In this document: positions 13,096-24,740 of the stretch, in pieces | Numbering within the stretch: position 1 is the stretch's first letter | Layout of the letters: each line of letters begins with the position of its first letter | DNA from: Atrichornis clamosus | Taxonomy: Eukaryota; Chordata; Aves; Passeriformes; Menuridae | Direction of reading: 5' to 3' | NCBI GenBank assembly: GCA_013400975.1 | Contig: WBMZ01000190.1 | Span: 62,001-126,000, forward strand | DNA length: 64,000 nt | Notes under the pieces: generated by a model | Seen by the model: only the letters and a program-made list of their open reading frames with translations | What the model was told of the DNA's origin: nothing | Database searches by the model: none | Translations under genes and position numbers: made by a program

Positions 13096-14149
13096 CAATT
13101 ATTTCTGCAGAGTCCTATGAGCCCAAGTCAGCTCCTGATTTGAGGAGCTACTAGGCTTACAAGAAACAACAAAAATAGACTGGAATTTACCCAGTAAAGT
13201 AGGTCCTGTTCTCAGCCTGTGATCTCTTTCCCTCCTCCTGCCTTGTGGCTCTGCTGTGGATTGTGGCTGAGGACCCTCTTTACTGCCCCAGTGTAGACAA
13301 GGCACCAGTTTTTCAGATCTCCCCATCCTTAGGTTTGGCTCAAAAAGCTTCTTGATCTTCTTGGCTTTGATTTCAAAGCCCCCAAGTTCACAACCTACCT
13401 TGGGTGAGACCCTGATGCCCCAAAATGAGCTGTGCAAGGAGTGGCTTTGGCCATCTGGAGGTTGTTTGGTCTGGGGTATAGGAGTGACCTTGTTGTTGGC
13501 AGTCACTGAGTCACGTCTTCTCAAATCCCTGGATCTGTGTTATCCTAAAGCCCCTCTGCTCTCTCTGGCGCTCAGGGTAGTTTTTTTTTCTTTGGCGTGT
13601 GACTGAGCAGGGACAGGCTGCTTTTCAGGCGTGATTTTCCAGATCACTCCTGGGGCAGCAGCCTGGAGTGACTCTTCAACAGGTGCCAGATACTTCCCAC
13701 CGGAAGCACTGGTCAGCTCCCAGTTTAGCTCTCCAGAACTCAGACCCAGCTCCTGAACCAAATAAAACCCAGCCCTGGCCTCTCCTGCTTGGCCCGTCCC
13801 TGCTGCCAGTGATGTTTTCAGCTGCCTGGGCCATCCCTAGATTTGTGCCTTTTGGAAGTGCCAGTTCAGTGGCTTCCTGCAGGGACAGGAGATCAAATCT
13901 GGGAGCCTATCAGCTAAACAGCCTGTGGGGCTTCCAGTTTTTCCAACTTGCTTTTGCATCCACAGCTGACAGGCTCAAATCCCACGGTACTGAAAAATTA
14001 CAGCAAATATTTACCCTACTTTCTGTTATGGTAGCACCTGGGAGGCCACCTCTGAAATGTGAAGCATGTTGTGCTGGAGCACTGTGCCTGTGCTTGGATT
14101 TTAGACACAGCTCCTGCCCCAAGTCCACCTGATTCCAGCACATAAGGAA
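13096..14149. other. GC-richer non-coding stretch
   Basis: Open frames on both strands (for example 13099-13524 minus and 13668-14132 plus) arise from higher GC and lack recognisable similarity or paired splice signals. Nothing else was found. Confidence 0.4.
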
Positions 14150-14720
14150 GTTGCCGAGAGGTGAATATATTCAGGACAAAGTCGTGAGGGCGTCTCTAGC
14201 AGAGGCAGGCACTAAACAAAACCCTCACGAGCTGCCTTCCTCTGCAGCCCGTGGTTTGTGCTGTGAGCAGGCTGCCAGCTCCTCAGACTGGGCTGACAGG
14301 GATGTGTTTTGCAGGCAAACCACGTCTGCCATTGCCCCACCAAACCAAGGGAAGTTGGAGGTTGCTGTTGTTGCTTTCTCGTTTTTTCACGTTACACGAG
14401 TACGTAAGCTGCGAGGATCATTAGAACGAACTTCCCCCCATATTTCAAAACCAATCTCTTGTTTTGACACTCGCAATCTGGCTCTTCCCTGGTGTTTTCA
14501 TGGTGGCTGTGTGGAAACAAGCAGCCTGCATTGCCTCCTTCTCTTTACGTGACTGGAAAGGAGAAGTTCAGGCATCTATTAAATTCCCATTGAGAGACAA
14601 GCGTTGAAGTGTGAGCTGGCTAAGATTTCGTGCATCTTTCCTAATATTTATAGTTCAGCGATTTAAAGCATATAATCAAGTTTGTTGGGTGAGAAACGCA
14701 TTCGAGCCTGTTCCTATTGC
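14150..14720. promoter_or_regulatory. Candidate conserved element with retained CpG
   Basis: CpG dinucleotides are unusually frequent for non-island sequence, notably in tttctcgttttttcacgtta, cacgagtacgtaagctgcga, agaacgaac, gacactcgcaat and aaacgcattcgagcc. CpG normally decays in methylated introns, so retention hints at constraint or low methylation. No repeat was recognised. Confidence 0.25.
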
Positions 14721-15007
14721 CATGGGACAGCCAAGGAGAGAAGGAATAGTGGGAAAGCAGAGAAGTGCAGAAGAGATGGAGCAGCGGACTGACAGTAGCT
14801 GGCTGGTACCGGAGGCAGTTTCTTTTCTCCTGAAGTGTCTATTTCTGGCTCATGCATATTATGGCACAGATATTTCCCAGAAGATGATGTAGCTTTTATT
14901 TGAAGGCAGCTCTTTCTGCTGACTCCAGGTGGAAAGCCAGGGTATTTGGGTTATGACCTATATGTGCGAATCACCTTCAGTGTATAATGGGGAAAAGGGG
15001 CTCAGTC

Positions 15008-15219
15008 CACAGAGTCATGGAATATCCTGAGCTGGAAGGGACCCACAAAGATCATCCAGTCCAACTCGTGACCCTCCACAGACACCCCAACAATCCCACC
15101 CTGTGCCTGAGAGCGTTGTCCAAACACTTCTTCAGATCTGTCAGGTTTGGGGCTGTGACCATTCCCTGGGGAGCCTGTTCAGTGTCTGATCAGCCTTTGG
15201 AGGAAGAACTTCTCCTTAG
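15008..15219 (-). mobile_element. CR1 LINE 3' fragment (type C)
   Basis: It begins cacagagtcatggaatatcc and carries gagctggaagggacccacaa, accccaacaatcccaccctg and ctggggagcctgttcagtgt. It is on the minus strand and followed about 30 bases later by an opposite-strand CR1. Confidence 0.9.
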
Positions 15220-15250
15220 GCTTTGTGTAAGCCAGAATCCTGTGATCAGG

Positions 15251-15501
15251 GAAAGGTTTTAAACTACAAGAGGAGGGATTTAGATTAGATGTAAGAAATT
15301 CCTGGCTGTGAGGGTGATGAGGCCCTAGCACAGGTTGGCAAGAGAAGCTGTGGCTGCCGCATCCCTGGAAGTGTTCCAGGTCAGGCTGGACGGGGCTTGG
15401 AGCAACCTGGGATAGTGGAAGGTGCCCCTGCCCATGGCAGGGATTTGGAACTGGATGAGCTTTCAGATCCCTTCCAACAAACCCATTCTATGATTTTATG
15501 A
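15251..15501 (+). mobile_element. CR1 LINE 3' fragment (type A)
   Basis: The plus-strand copy runs from gaaaggttttaaactacaag through aagagaagctgtggctgccg, ggagcaacctgggatagtgg and cctgcccatggcagggattt to aacccattctatgattttatg. With the neighbour at 15008-15219 it forms an inverted pair whose truncated 5' ends face each other. Confidence 0.92.
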
Positions 15502-18500
15502 CTGTGTGATATGGAGGTCACCTTGTCTTTTGCTCTCTGAGGAACACAGTCACGGGATCTCAGCTAAATGGAGTTTTGGGCTTTGCTGCCAACAACTCTG
15601 GCCTCCCTGTGGTAATTCACTGCTGTTTAATTACAGTGGAACTGTTCTGCCTTGGCTTTACAAAGGTGTGTACAGGCTGGTGGAATGCCATCATCTCTAG
15701 GGCGGGTTGTACAAAGCTGGCCAGTCAAAGGGGTGCTTTTTACAAAACCTGGAGTTTGTCCCAGGGCTGCTAATGATGCGTTTTAGCTCTGGGCAGCACG
15801 GCAAGGCTGGGACCTGCTGCCTCCCTGTGCTGAGGGCAGGGAGGTCGGTGCTGCAGGAGCTGCTGTGAGGCTCTCAGCTGTCGGAGGGTGTTGTGATGTG
15901 CTCTCCGGGTACCTCGTCTGCCACTCCGTGGCTGTTGTGTGACAGCAGGGATGCAGCAAGCAGCCAGAGCCGGGGGCACAGCCTGCACGGGGGCTCTGCT
16001 CAGCAGTGTGGGAGTTGTCGCTGTTTATCTCCTGCCAGTCAGAGACCAGAACACGCTTTAACCTCTGTACAGCCAAGAGGCCCACTGTGTCAGCCCTGAG
16101 GTTTGTCTTCAGCTGGCTTCAGCTTCAGATTTGTCAGGGAAAAATGTTTGGAAGATGATCGTCACTGGGTGGCAAGTAAGTTTGTGTTTTGTCCATCATG
16201 AACAAATAGGCTGCAAAAAAATGGGGTATACACAGGAAGGAGTATAGGACTGTGGTGCAGAAAGGCCATGTTCTGCCAATGTGAGCAGCACATGGGAAGA
16301 AAAAAATCACAGTAGAGAACATGGTTAACCTTGGTCACCCGTGATGTGGCTAGAGATGAAATCCAGCACTGTTACAGCTCTGCAAGAGAAGAGAAAGATA
16401 GAGGGAAACTTAACTGTAGTTTAAAATCCAGTTGCAGCAGCAAGGCTCAGTGTCCTGGCGTGGTGCAGGTAATAACAAAATTTTTGTTATTTTTAGCTCC
16501 TTTCTTTCCCAGTGCCTCAGTGCATCTGCCTTTGTAAGGGCTCCGCTGACCTCTCCAGGCGACCCCCTGGCTGTCTGCACCCTGCAGAGCTGCTCCTCAG
16601 TGCCTGCTTAACACAACTTCTCACAAAGTGCCCTCACACTGTCACCTCCACTGCTCTTTGCACGAGGGAGGCATCCTCTGAGCAGCCACATCCTTTCTGC
16701 TCATTTCTCAGATCGCTGCTCAAAAAACTCATCTCCTGTTGAGTCTTCAAACCTCCACAGAAAGTCTTAATATCCAAAGACAAATTCTTGTGTTTTTTGT
16801 TGTTTCTCAGGGCTGACCTGACGCTCTGCTTTGTGTCTCTGTTCTTACTGTCTGTGGGAACAGAAGTGCTAAGTTGGGTGACTTCCACAGCAAGCAGCTA
16901 TGTTTAAAAAAAAAAAAAAAAAGAGAATTTTCCTTAATGTTTTCACTCTATATTTTCACTCTTTGAGCAGAACTGACCTGAAACTCCTGCTTTTCATCAG
17001 GCACCCTGGGGAAACCTTGCTATGAAATATTCCTTCTCCCTTGATGCAAAACACTTTGAATCAGAAAGTGTTTCCAGTTGGGTTTTTTTGACCATGGCTA
17101 TCACGGTGGGGTGCTGGCTTGTCAGACGTGTGATGTGTGATCATACAGTCTGTCTAAACCACCCTTGCTTTGGAGTCTGGGGTTCATCTGGAGCAGGGCA
17201 AAAGTCCTGTCCTGGGATGCTCTTGAACTGTGCTGTAGATGAAAGGTGTTGAAGCAGAGACCTGGTGAGTTTGGTCAGTTGTAGGGTTAGGTACAGATCT
17301 CAGTGGGAGTCATGGCCATAATGGAAAAATAACCACCTACCCATCTCCTCAAAAAAAAAGAAAAGAAAAAAAAAACCCAAAACCAAAACAAAAAAACCAC
17401 CCCAAAACAAACAACCCCCCCCCAAAAAAACCAAAAACAAAAAAAGAAGCTTCCTTAACACACTAGAGGGTCTTTTTCCCGTATCTTTTTCAAACTGAAG
17501 CTGCATTCTTTGCCAGGATGCACAAGAGCAGGGCCTGTACAGCACAGGGACACCACGTGGAGCTAGGACAGGTCTAAGCCCTGCTAAATGCAAACTCACA
17601 CATCTCTCAGCTGGATCACCAGTGAGTACAAGATCCTGAGGAGGCTGACTCTTGTTTCCAGGATAATTGTCCTAAAATCGTCCTTCTTTTGCCCGCTAGA
17701 GTGAATGTTGTGGTAGATCCCACAGCAGGGAGAGGAGCAGCTGCTGTGATTGTCAGCCTGCTTCCGCAGGTAGGAAAGCAGGGAGAAAAATACCAAAAGG
17801 ACTGGAAATATTTCACGTTTGTTGAGCTCAGAGACCTCATGTGAGTCTCTGGAACTGGTAAACAGGTGCTGAAGTCAAAGCAGTCAGATTCTGTGGATGA
17901 TGAGGGGCTCTGGGTGGTGCCCTCGGATTGCTGGCAGAACAAGGATGGGGGCAGCACAGATTTTGAAAACATTGACATCAAATTCTGCTGGGGATGAAAC
18001 TTTGTCAAATGAAGCAGAAGGGGAGGAGGAAGAGTGGAGGAAGACTGTGGAATGAGCTGTGACTCTGCAGTGTGGCTATCCTGGGACTCCTCCAGCTCCG
18101 CTCCTGCCTGTCACCTCTCCCTGACCCGCCTGCTCCATCCCTTCCCCAAATGCTTCCAGCCGGGTGATCCTCCTCTCCCCACCCCTCCTCCCTCAAAGCA
18201 GCTGAAACCTTAAATCCTCCTGCACTTCCTTGTCAGTTGTTGTTCATGTCAACTCGAAATATCTGCAAATAGCCGAACATGAAGCTCCTCCCTTCTGGTT
18301 CCCATCCACCATGCCCTGGCACAAGGAGCCCAAAATCGTGGGAGTGGTGTGTGGGGAGGCTGCTCTCATTGTCCCATCAACACAGAAGTTAGTTAAGCAC
18401 TGAAATTAATAAACAAGAGGTTTTGCAGAGACACCCCCCAACTGCAGAGATTTTTCTTGCTGAAGCACTGATCCATAAAGTTTTGAGTCGAGCACTGTGT

Positions 18501-20409
18501 AAGTTGGTTTAAAAATGCATCCAGTTCTGGCTGCAGGCATCTGGCCTGGGGTGGAACAGGGAATAGCTCAGAGGTCTGTGCTGCCTCTCCGTGCCCTGGC
18601 TGTGGTGCCCACTGGAGGGGATGACTGAGTGGTGACCTCAGTGCTCTGCTGCTGGAGTGTGGCACTGGGGCACACAAGGGCCCTGTTTATCCCATGGCCC
18701 CGGGAGTGGAACGTGCTCATTGTGGCCTTGTAGGGAGCAGAGGACTGGGCATGGGCAAGGCTTCAAACTGCCTGGTGATTTTGGGGTGTTGCACTTCTAA
18801 GACTATTCCTTTTTCAGTGTAAAAGTTCCATTGTCTTCTGACTATCAGCCCCATTTCATCTTTCACAATGCACAGCTCCCAAATCAGCTGTTCTTTTTTT
18901 TTTTAACAAAGCCTGGCTTAGGAAATGTCCCTTGAGACATCTCTAAAAGATTCTTGCTTGCAAAGCTACCTACTGATGTGCTCCTAATTACTGTAATCAC
19001 ATTATTTCAATGATGCCTCCAGTATAGAGGATTTTGCCTTATCTTTTCTAGTACAGGGTGTTTGTATTTGGATTTTCTTTGGAATTGGAAGTTGTGATTA
19101 GAGTTTCTGGAGTCTTCTAGTGGATGTGTGCTCCCTCTTACTTTAATAAAGGGTGTGTGGCCAAGGAAGAGGCGGTTTATCTCTCTTGCCTGTCATGAGA
19201 CACACCAGAGAGCAGTGCTGAGGGTCAGGATGGGATTTTTGCAAGCCTTTACAGGGTTCAGTTGGCTGTTGCTGTAATTGTCTTGTTGTTCTGACAATTT
19301 TAAGTTTCACACTGACCTTTAAACTGTAAAAATCTTTTCAGCACTGACTAGTATGGGTTGGGGTTTTTTTGGTGTGTTTTTTTTGTTTGGTTGCTTTGTT
19401 TATTTGAGACATTAGGGCAGGAGGAGGAAGAGCACAGGCTTATGGTGAAGTCACTGGGCTGCAGCTGAGGCCTCAGTTCAGTTCTGGTTGCCTGCTGTGG
19501 TACATTAGCTGGCATTCAAGCCAAATATTTGGTGCCAAGTCCTAAATCCAGGTCAATATCAGAACTGCCATTTTTTTCAGTGGGGCAGCTTTTATTAATT
19601 CTTCTTTTTTTTTTTTTCTTTTTTGCATAGGAAGAAAACCTAAATGATTAAAAGTATCTCAAACCATGGTCTTGTTTTCCATTCTCTGTTAGCAGTTATT
19701 TCTGATGCTTGCTTAAAAAACACGTGAAGCATCACAGTTTCCTAACCTGGCACTGTTTTGTGCACTCCTGATGCATGCCTTGCTTAGAGATCAGTGAAGC
19801 AAATGAATCCAGAAGCTGAAAGGCTTTTGAGCTGGGCCCCTGGAGCACAGCAGGTCAGGCCTGCCAGAGATGGTGGCTTTTAGAGGGCTTGTAAGCACCA
19901 GAGCTCCTTAGTCTGGAAAACTGGAAGGAAAACTATAGTTTCCCTAATGCCAGAAAAGTCAGCAAGAAACTGTTCATGCTGACTTTGGTTAAGATGTCTT
20001 GGAGCAGTGATAAATAGAGGGCTTAGGTTGCACATTATTGGGTTGATGTAGGTGATTAACATTGTTCAGTAGCCGTATTTTCATAGAACAGCATCTCTGT
20101 GATGCTTTATAACTTCACTGGTACCTTGATCTCCCTAAGTCTGTGGATGTTAGGTGCAGTGCTTGCTCTGCAGGTGAACTCTCCAGTGCTGGCTGCCATG
20201 GGATAGACTCTTCCCATAACGAGGGATCCCTGTCAGTGCCTCAGCACGGCAAGGGGCCTTCAAACCTTAGTGATGAAAGGCAGAGTGAAGCACCAGCCTC
20301 TGGTGATCAGCAGAGCACAGCACTTTGATGTTTTCCTTGAAGAAATCAAACGGGATGTTGCATTGACTCCTGGGGATTATTTGCTAAACACACATGTCTC
20401 ATCGTGGGT
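15502..20409. other. Long non-coding stretch without recognised CR1
   Basis: An A run lies at about 16904-16922 and an A/C-rich tract at 17349-17447. T-rich and G/T-rich low-complexity runs occur near 18892, 19360 and 19600. No exon or RNA gene was recognised in about 4.9 kb. Confidence 0.45.
17349..17447. repeat. A/C-rich low-complexity tract
   Basis: About 100 bases consist almost entirely of A and C, with short G interruptions at the left edge (runs such as aaaaccaaaacaaaaaaacc and acaacccccccccaaaaaaa). On the opposite strand it is T/G-rich. It creates a spurious low-complexity open frame on the minus strand. Confidence 0.95.
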
Positions 20410-20664
20410 TTGGGGAGAGGGGATGTGTCAGGGGAGGCTTAGGTTGGATATCAGGAAAAGGTTCATCCCCCAGAGAGTGGTGGGGCACTGAACAGGCTCC
20501 CCAGGGAATGGTCACGGCCCCAAGTCTGCCAGAGCGCCAGGAGTGCTTGGACAACGCTCTCAGGCACAGGGTGGGATTGTTGGAGTGTCCTGTGCAGGGC
20601 CAGGAGTTGGATTTGATGATCCTTGTGGATCCCCTCCAGCTCAGGATCTTCCATAATTCTGTTT
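20410..20664 (+). mobile_element. CR1 LINE 3' fragment (type C)
   Basis: The plus-strand type C copy has ttaggttggatatcaggaaa, gaacaggctccccagggaat, ggacaacgctctcaggcaca and gtgcagggccaggagttgga. It ends cctccagctcaggatcttcc and a decayed tail. It is the mirror orientation of the copies at 7313 and 15008. Confidence 0.9.
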
Positions 20665-23336
20665 TGGAGACTATCAGGACAATCTAATGACTTTGTGGGA
20701 ATCAGTGTCTCCTGGAGCTGGCTGTGCATGAAAGGGGAGCCTCTGTGCTTTTAATAAGTTACATAAAAATGAGTGAGGACAGGATTCCCTTCCAGACCTG
20801 ATCCCAAAGGGGCTGTCTAGAGGAACCCAGCTCACTCCATGGGTCCTTAAGCAGGACAGTGTGAGCTGCCCCATGTGACGCGGATTTGCTGCCCTTTCCA
20901 CAGGCAGCCTCTGTGTGATTATCTGGAGAAGTTTGGATGGGCCAGATGGTGAGGAGAATTACCGGGAACGTGGTCCCGCTGCCAGAGCAGACTAAGCACT
21001 GCTTGCAGGGATGTCTTAGGAGCAGGAAAATCCATCTTCGAGGTGTGTAAATATTGCTCGGTATGTGTCCCTCCCTCATCAGTTAATTTACAGGGAAACA
21101 CCTTTTGGGATGAGCTGAGCTACATTTGTCAAACTTTCACAGCCTATTTGCTCATGTAAGGGTGACAGTTTCCCACCTGGATTTTGCCCTCAAAACCCAC
21201 GATGTGACCATTGCACACATCTATTTCAGTGCTGCTGGCAGCACAGCTGGAAATCCCTGCCTTGCTGCTGTTGGGAGCCTGTGGCCACACAGGAGAGAAA
21301 GACCACGTGCAGTAGCTCAGGGCTTGGCAGGATGTTGGAGCAGTCACTAAAGCCTGGAAAGCCTGCTTGGTGGCAGACTTTGGGGCTCAATTTTCATTAG
21401 TTGTGGTGGCCACTGGGAGCAGGGCAGGAAGTAAAAGGCATAAACTGCAGTCAGGCAGAGTTACCTTTTCTCTGCAGGGCAGTGAATCTCTCAAGCAGAT
21501 TGTGAAGTTGTTTCTGGAGGGTTTAAATAGCAGGTCAAGCTCATGTCATCCTCCTGCAAGGCTGAGTGATCCTCCGCTGCGCCAGAGAAATGGATCGAGT
21601 GACCTCTGGAGGTGTCTTGTTAGCCCTGTTTCATCATTCAAAGCTGTAGCTTTGAAGAATAACTCTTTTTTTTTGGGTCCAATTACATGAAATTATATTG
21701 CAGGCGTTGCCCTCAAGACCCCTTAAAGGCTTAGTGTGGTTCTGGCTGCAGTAGGGATGGATTAGAGGAGAGAACTACGAAGGTGGTTCAGCAGCTGAGC
21801 CGTTTAGCTCCTTACCCTCAGCACTGGTGGCCACCACCAGGTCTGTCCTGGAGAGTGGCAGAGAGGCAAGGTAAAATGTGTTTCACCTCACTTTTACGGT
21901 GATTTGTAGGGTTTGAGATTGCCTCTTGAAGGGTGATGTCTGTCAAACTGATATCATCAACATTGAAAAGTTCTGTATTAGGGAGGTTGTGCTTGTTCAC
22001 TTTGGAGTTTTGGCCAAACATCCACACCCGGTGGTCTGAATTTCACTGCCATGTAGATTTGCTCAAATCATCACACTGAGTATTTCCCCAGGGCTGGCTC
22101 TCAGCCTTCAGCAAAGCTGGTCTGGGTGAGTTGTAGTCTTGGTGTTCCTCCCTTTCAGTGCAAATCCAATGTTCCTTGCATGCTCTGGGTCACAGGATGT
22201 GTGTCTGTGATCAGCCTCAGAGCCAGGCAACTTCCATGTAGTATTTTCAGTGGGTAAGTGACCAGTGAAAAATCCTAAATCTGGAAATAATTAAACTTCT
22301 ACTTTAATTTTCAGTGTCAGCTGAATACTCAAGGGAATTTTAACATGGTGTATGAATAAGTAACACGAGCAGTTTAAAGCAGTTTTCTTGCTAAGACTAA
22401 GCACTATGCAAAGGAAGTAAAATAAAAGCACCCTTTAAAATTTCCTAAAGGGAAAAGGAAAGGTAAATAATTACCTAACCCCTGAGACTCTGGTGAACTC
22501 AGAAACTTCCATTAAAATTAGTCTCTCTCTAATTTTATATTGTAATTGTCACAGAATCAGGGAATTCAGTTACAATTCCCAGAGCAAACTGTAGCTGTGT
22601 CCCCCTGGTTGCATTCATGTCCTATAATCATGTTATACATTTTAAAGGCAGTGACCCAACACGTTGCACGTGTACCTAAAAAAATCTGCTTTAAAAGTAA
22701 AATTACAGCTTAAAGGTAAAATTTCATACAAAAGCTAGAAGTCACATCCAGCTTTCCTGGAGGAGTAAATGTGTTTTCCCATTCTAGTGTTTTTCTGAGC
22801 CTGCATCACTTGCTTCTGTTGTGCCACAGGGATGAAATACATACACTGGAAAGGGAGAGAGCTGGAGCTGGTGCTGCAGCTTTCCATCTTTGTCTCTTGA
22901 TGTTGTACGACTTGGCGTCTTGATTTTGCTCTCACCAAAACCCCTGCTTGTCTTCTGTGCTAGAGTTCCTTTTAAAGCAAAACAAAAAGCACAGTTCTGC
23001 ATTAAATACGTCACCAGGAGATTGTACTGCTGTGCATGCTGATTACCATAAAGAAAATACTGAACAGATTTACTTTAACTCTCTAAAGAAATTCACCTCC
23101 AGGCTGAATGCCAGCATGAGGAATACTGGCTTAAAAAGGAGCAGTTTTGGAAGGTGATAAAGCCCTGGAAATAGGATGAAATTTCCAAACGCTCCAGAGC
23201 TATAACAAACAGCTTGTGGTAATAAAGAGTTGGCAAGGATAATCCCTGTTTGAGAAGAGCTTCTAGAGGATGGAGCGAAATAAAGTCACTAAATATCAGT
23301 TTAAAGTTTGGCCTTGTTAGTAAAGTCATTTTTTTT
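20665..23336. other. Non-coding stretch, no repeat recognised
   Basis: The sequence becomes AT-rich after about 22250 (22250-23330) and holds no supported exon. The open frames at 21126-21350, 21367-21690 and 22735-23014 lack similarity. Confidence 0.4.
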
Positions 23337-23440
23337 CACAGAATCATAGAATAGTTTGTGTTCAAAGGGATGTTAAAGATCATCTCATTCAAACACCCTG
23401 CCATGGCAGGGACACTTTCCACTGGACCAGAGTGCTCCAG
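23337..23440 (-). mobile_element. CR1 LINE 3' fragment (type A, short)
   Basis: It starts cacagaatcatagaatagtt and contains tcatctcattcaaacaccct, ccatggcagggacactttcc and actggaccag. Only the last 100 or so bases of the element are retained. Confidence 0.85.
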
Positions 23441-24121
23441 AGGAGTTCCTCCTGCAGAGTTCATTACCTGTGTGGCCATGAGATTCAGAGAATTTCATTT
23501 GATGGTTACCAATATCTGGTTAACATCCATCAGAGTCAATCTGCTCAGTGGAGAACAGCACAGAGCATAAATCTCTTTTCTTTCTTCCACTGCCTTTCAG
23601 CAACAAGCTAATTCCATTTAATACGTACTGGTAACACTTGGTTGGTGCTCTGAACTGAGAGGAAATGGGCAAAAATGGATACAAATGCATCTTGGCTGTG
23701 ATTCAGCTGGTCCTCCACTTTCTCTGGATCTGAAGAGAAATATTAGAAAGGGACAGTGTGTGTGTGTTTGTGAAAAGCCTCATTGAGAGAGTGCCAGTGA
23801 AAATATACTGTTGTCATGTAGCTGTGGTCAGGCAATCTGACAGCTCTGTGCTGCAAAGAGCAGGATGATTAGCACATTTCCCTTCAGATAAGGGTGTTTG
23901 GGGCATCTTTGATTTCTCTCTCTCTGAATCTGTTCCTAGCTCTTAAAAATATTGTTTTTAATTGCTCTTTTCTTTGGAATAATGAAAAATTTAGGCTCGT
24001 AACATGTAAGAAACACTATTCTCCCAGACTGGTTTCAAATGCACTTTGAAGCCCCAAACCCAACTGCTTCATCAGGTGCAGAATTACAGCAATATGTCAC
24101 TGCAGGCTCTTCCTGTCTTCC

Positions 24122-24151
24122 TGCAAATATATCCATATGCAAATATATCCA
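24122..24151. repeat. Short direct repeat containing an octamer motif
   Basis: The 14-mer tgcaaatatatcca occurs at 24122-24135 and again at 24138-24151. The junction forms ATGCAAAT at 24137-24144, the canonical POU-family octamer. Whether it is used is unknown. Confidence 0.6.
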
Positions 24152-24677
24152 GTGTCTGCCCCAGAGCACGCTGCGGGAAGCTGACTTCATCCCAGCTCCG
24201 TTTGGCACTGTCTGGAGATGCTGAGCCATGACCTGGAGATCCTGATCCAGCCTAGAAAGCACCGTGTGCAAGCAGGAGGAAAGAAAAACAGGAGGCTGCA
24301 GCTTGAGCCGGAGATGGTGCAGATTCCCAGGGAATTTGTGGTGCAGGTGGGGTGTTTGGAGGTGAGGTGTCCGGGTATCCAGGTGCAGAGGGTGGCCGGA
24401 GAGCACACAGGTACAAGTGCCAGCCTTGGTGACACAAGAGGGAGCTGTGGACTCTCCCGAGATACTGCAGGGTTCACCCAGCCATGGAGACTCGTGTGAA
24501 TAGGCAGGAGAAGGAATCTCGGTGGGCAGGAGCCTCTGGAAAGACAGACCAGGCATCTGCTGGGCTTGTACTCCTAGGGTTGCTTTGCTACCGGTTAACC
24601 CTAGGTGATCTGGAGAGGAAGTTCGAAGGGAAAACACCTTCCCCAGGGAATACAGATAAAAAATAATAGGTGGTTAA

Positions 24678-24740
24678 TGCTTGGACTTGATGATTTAGAG
24701 GTCTTTTCCAACCTAAACAATTCTCTGGTTCTGTGGTTGT
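24678..24740 (+). mobile_element. CR1 LINE 3' terminal remnant
   Basis: The segment has ttggacttgatgatttagag, gtcttttccaacctaaacaa and ttctctggttctgtgg, the last 60 bases of a plus-strand CR1, probably type B. Confidence 0.75.

Noticed and set aside
13668..14132. 154-codon plus-strand open frame
   Set aside because: GC-driven, with no recognisable similarity and opposite-strand frames of similar length alongside.
17300..17599. Minus-strand frame with long Leu/Phe/Gly runs resembling a membrane helix
   Set aside because: It is the translation of the A/C-rich low-complexity tract at 17349-17447.
24035..24637. 200-codon minus-strand open frame
   Set aside because: Pro/Ser/His-rich composition with no domain, overlapped by open frames on both strands, and no splice or promoter signal that supports it.
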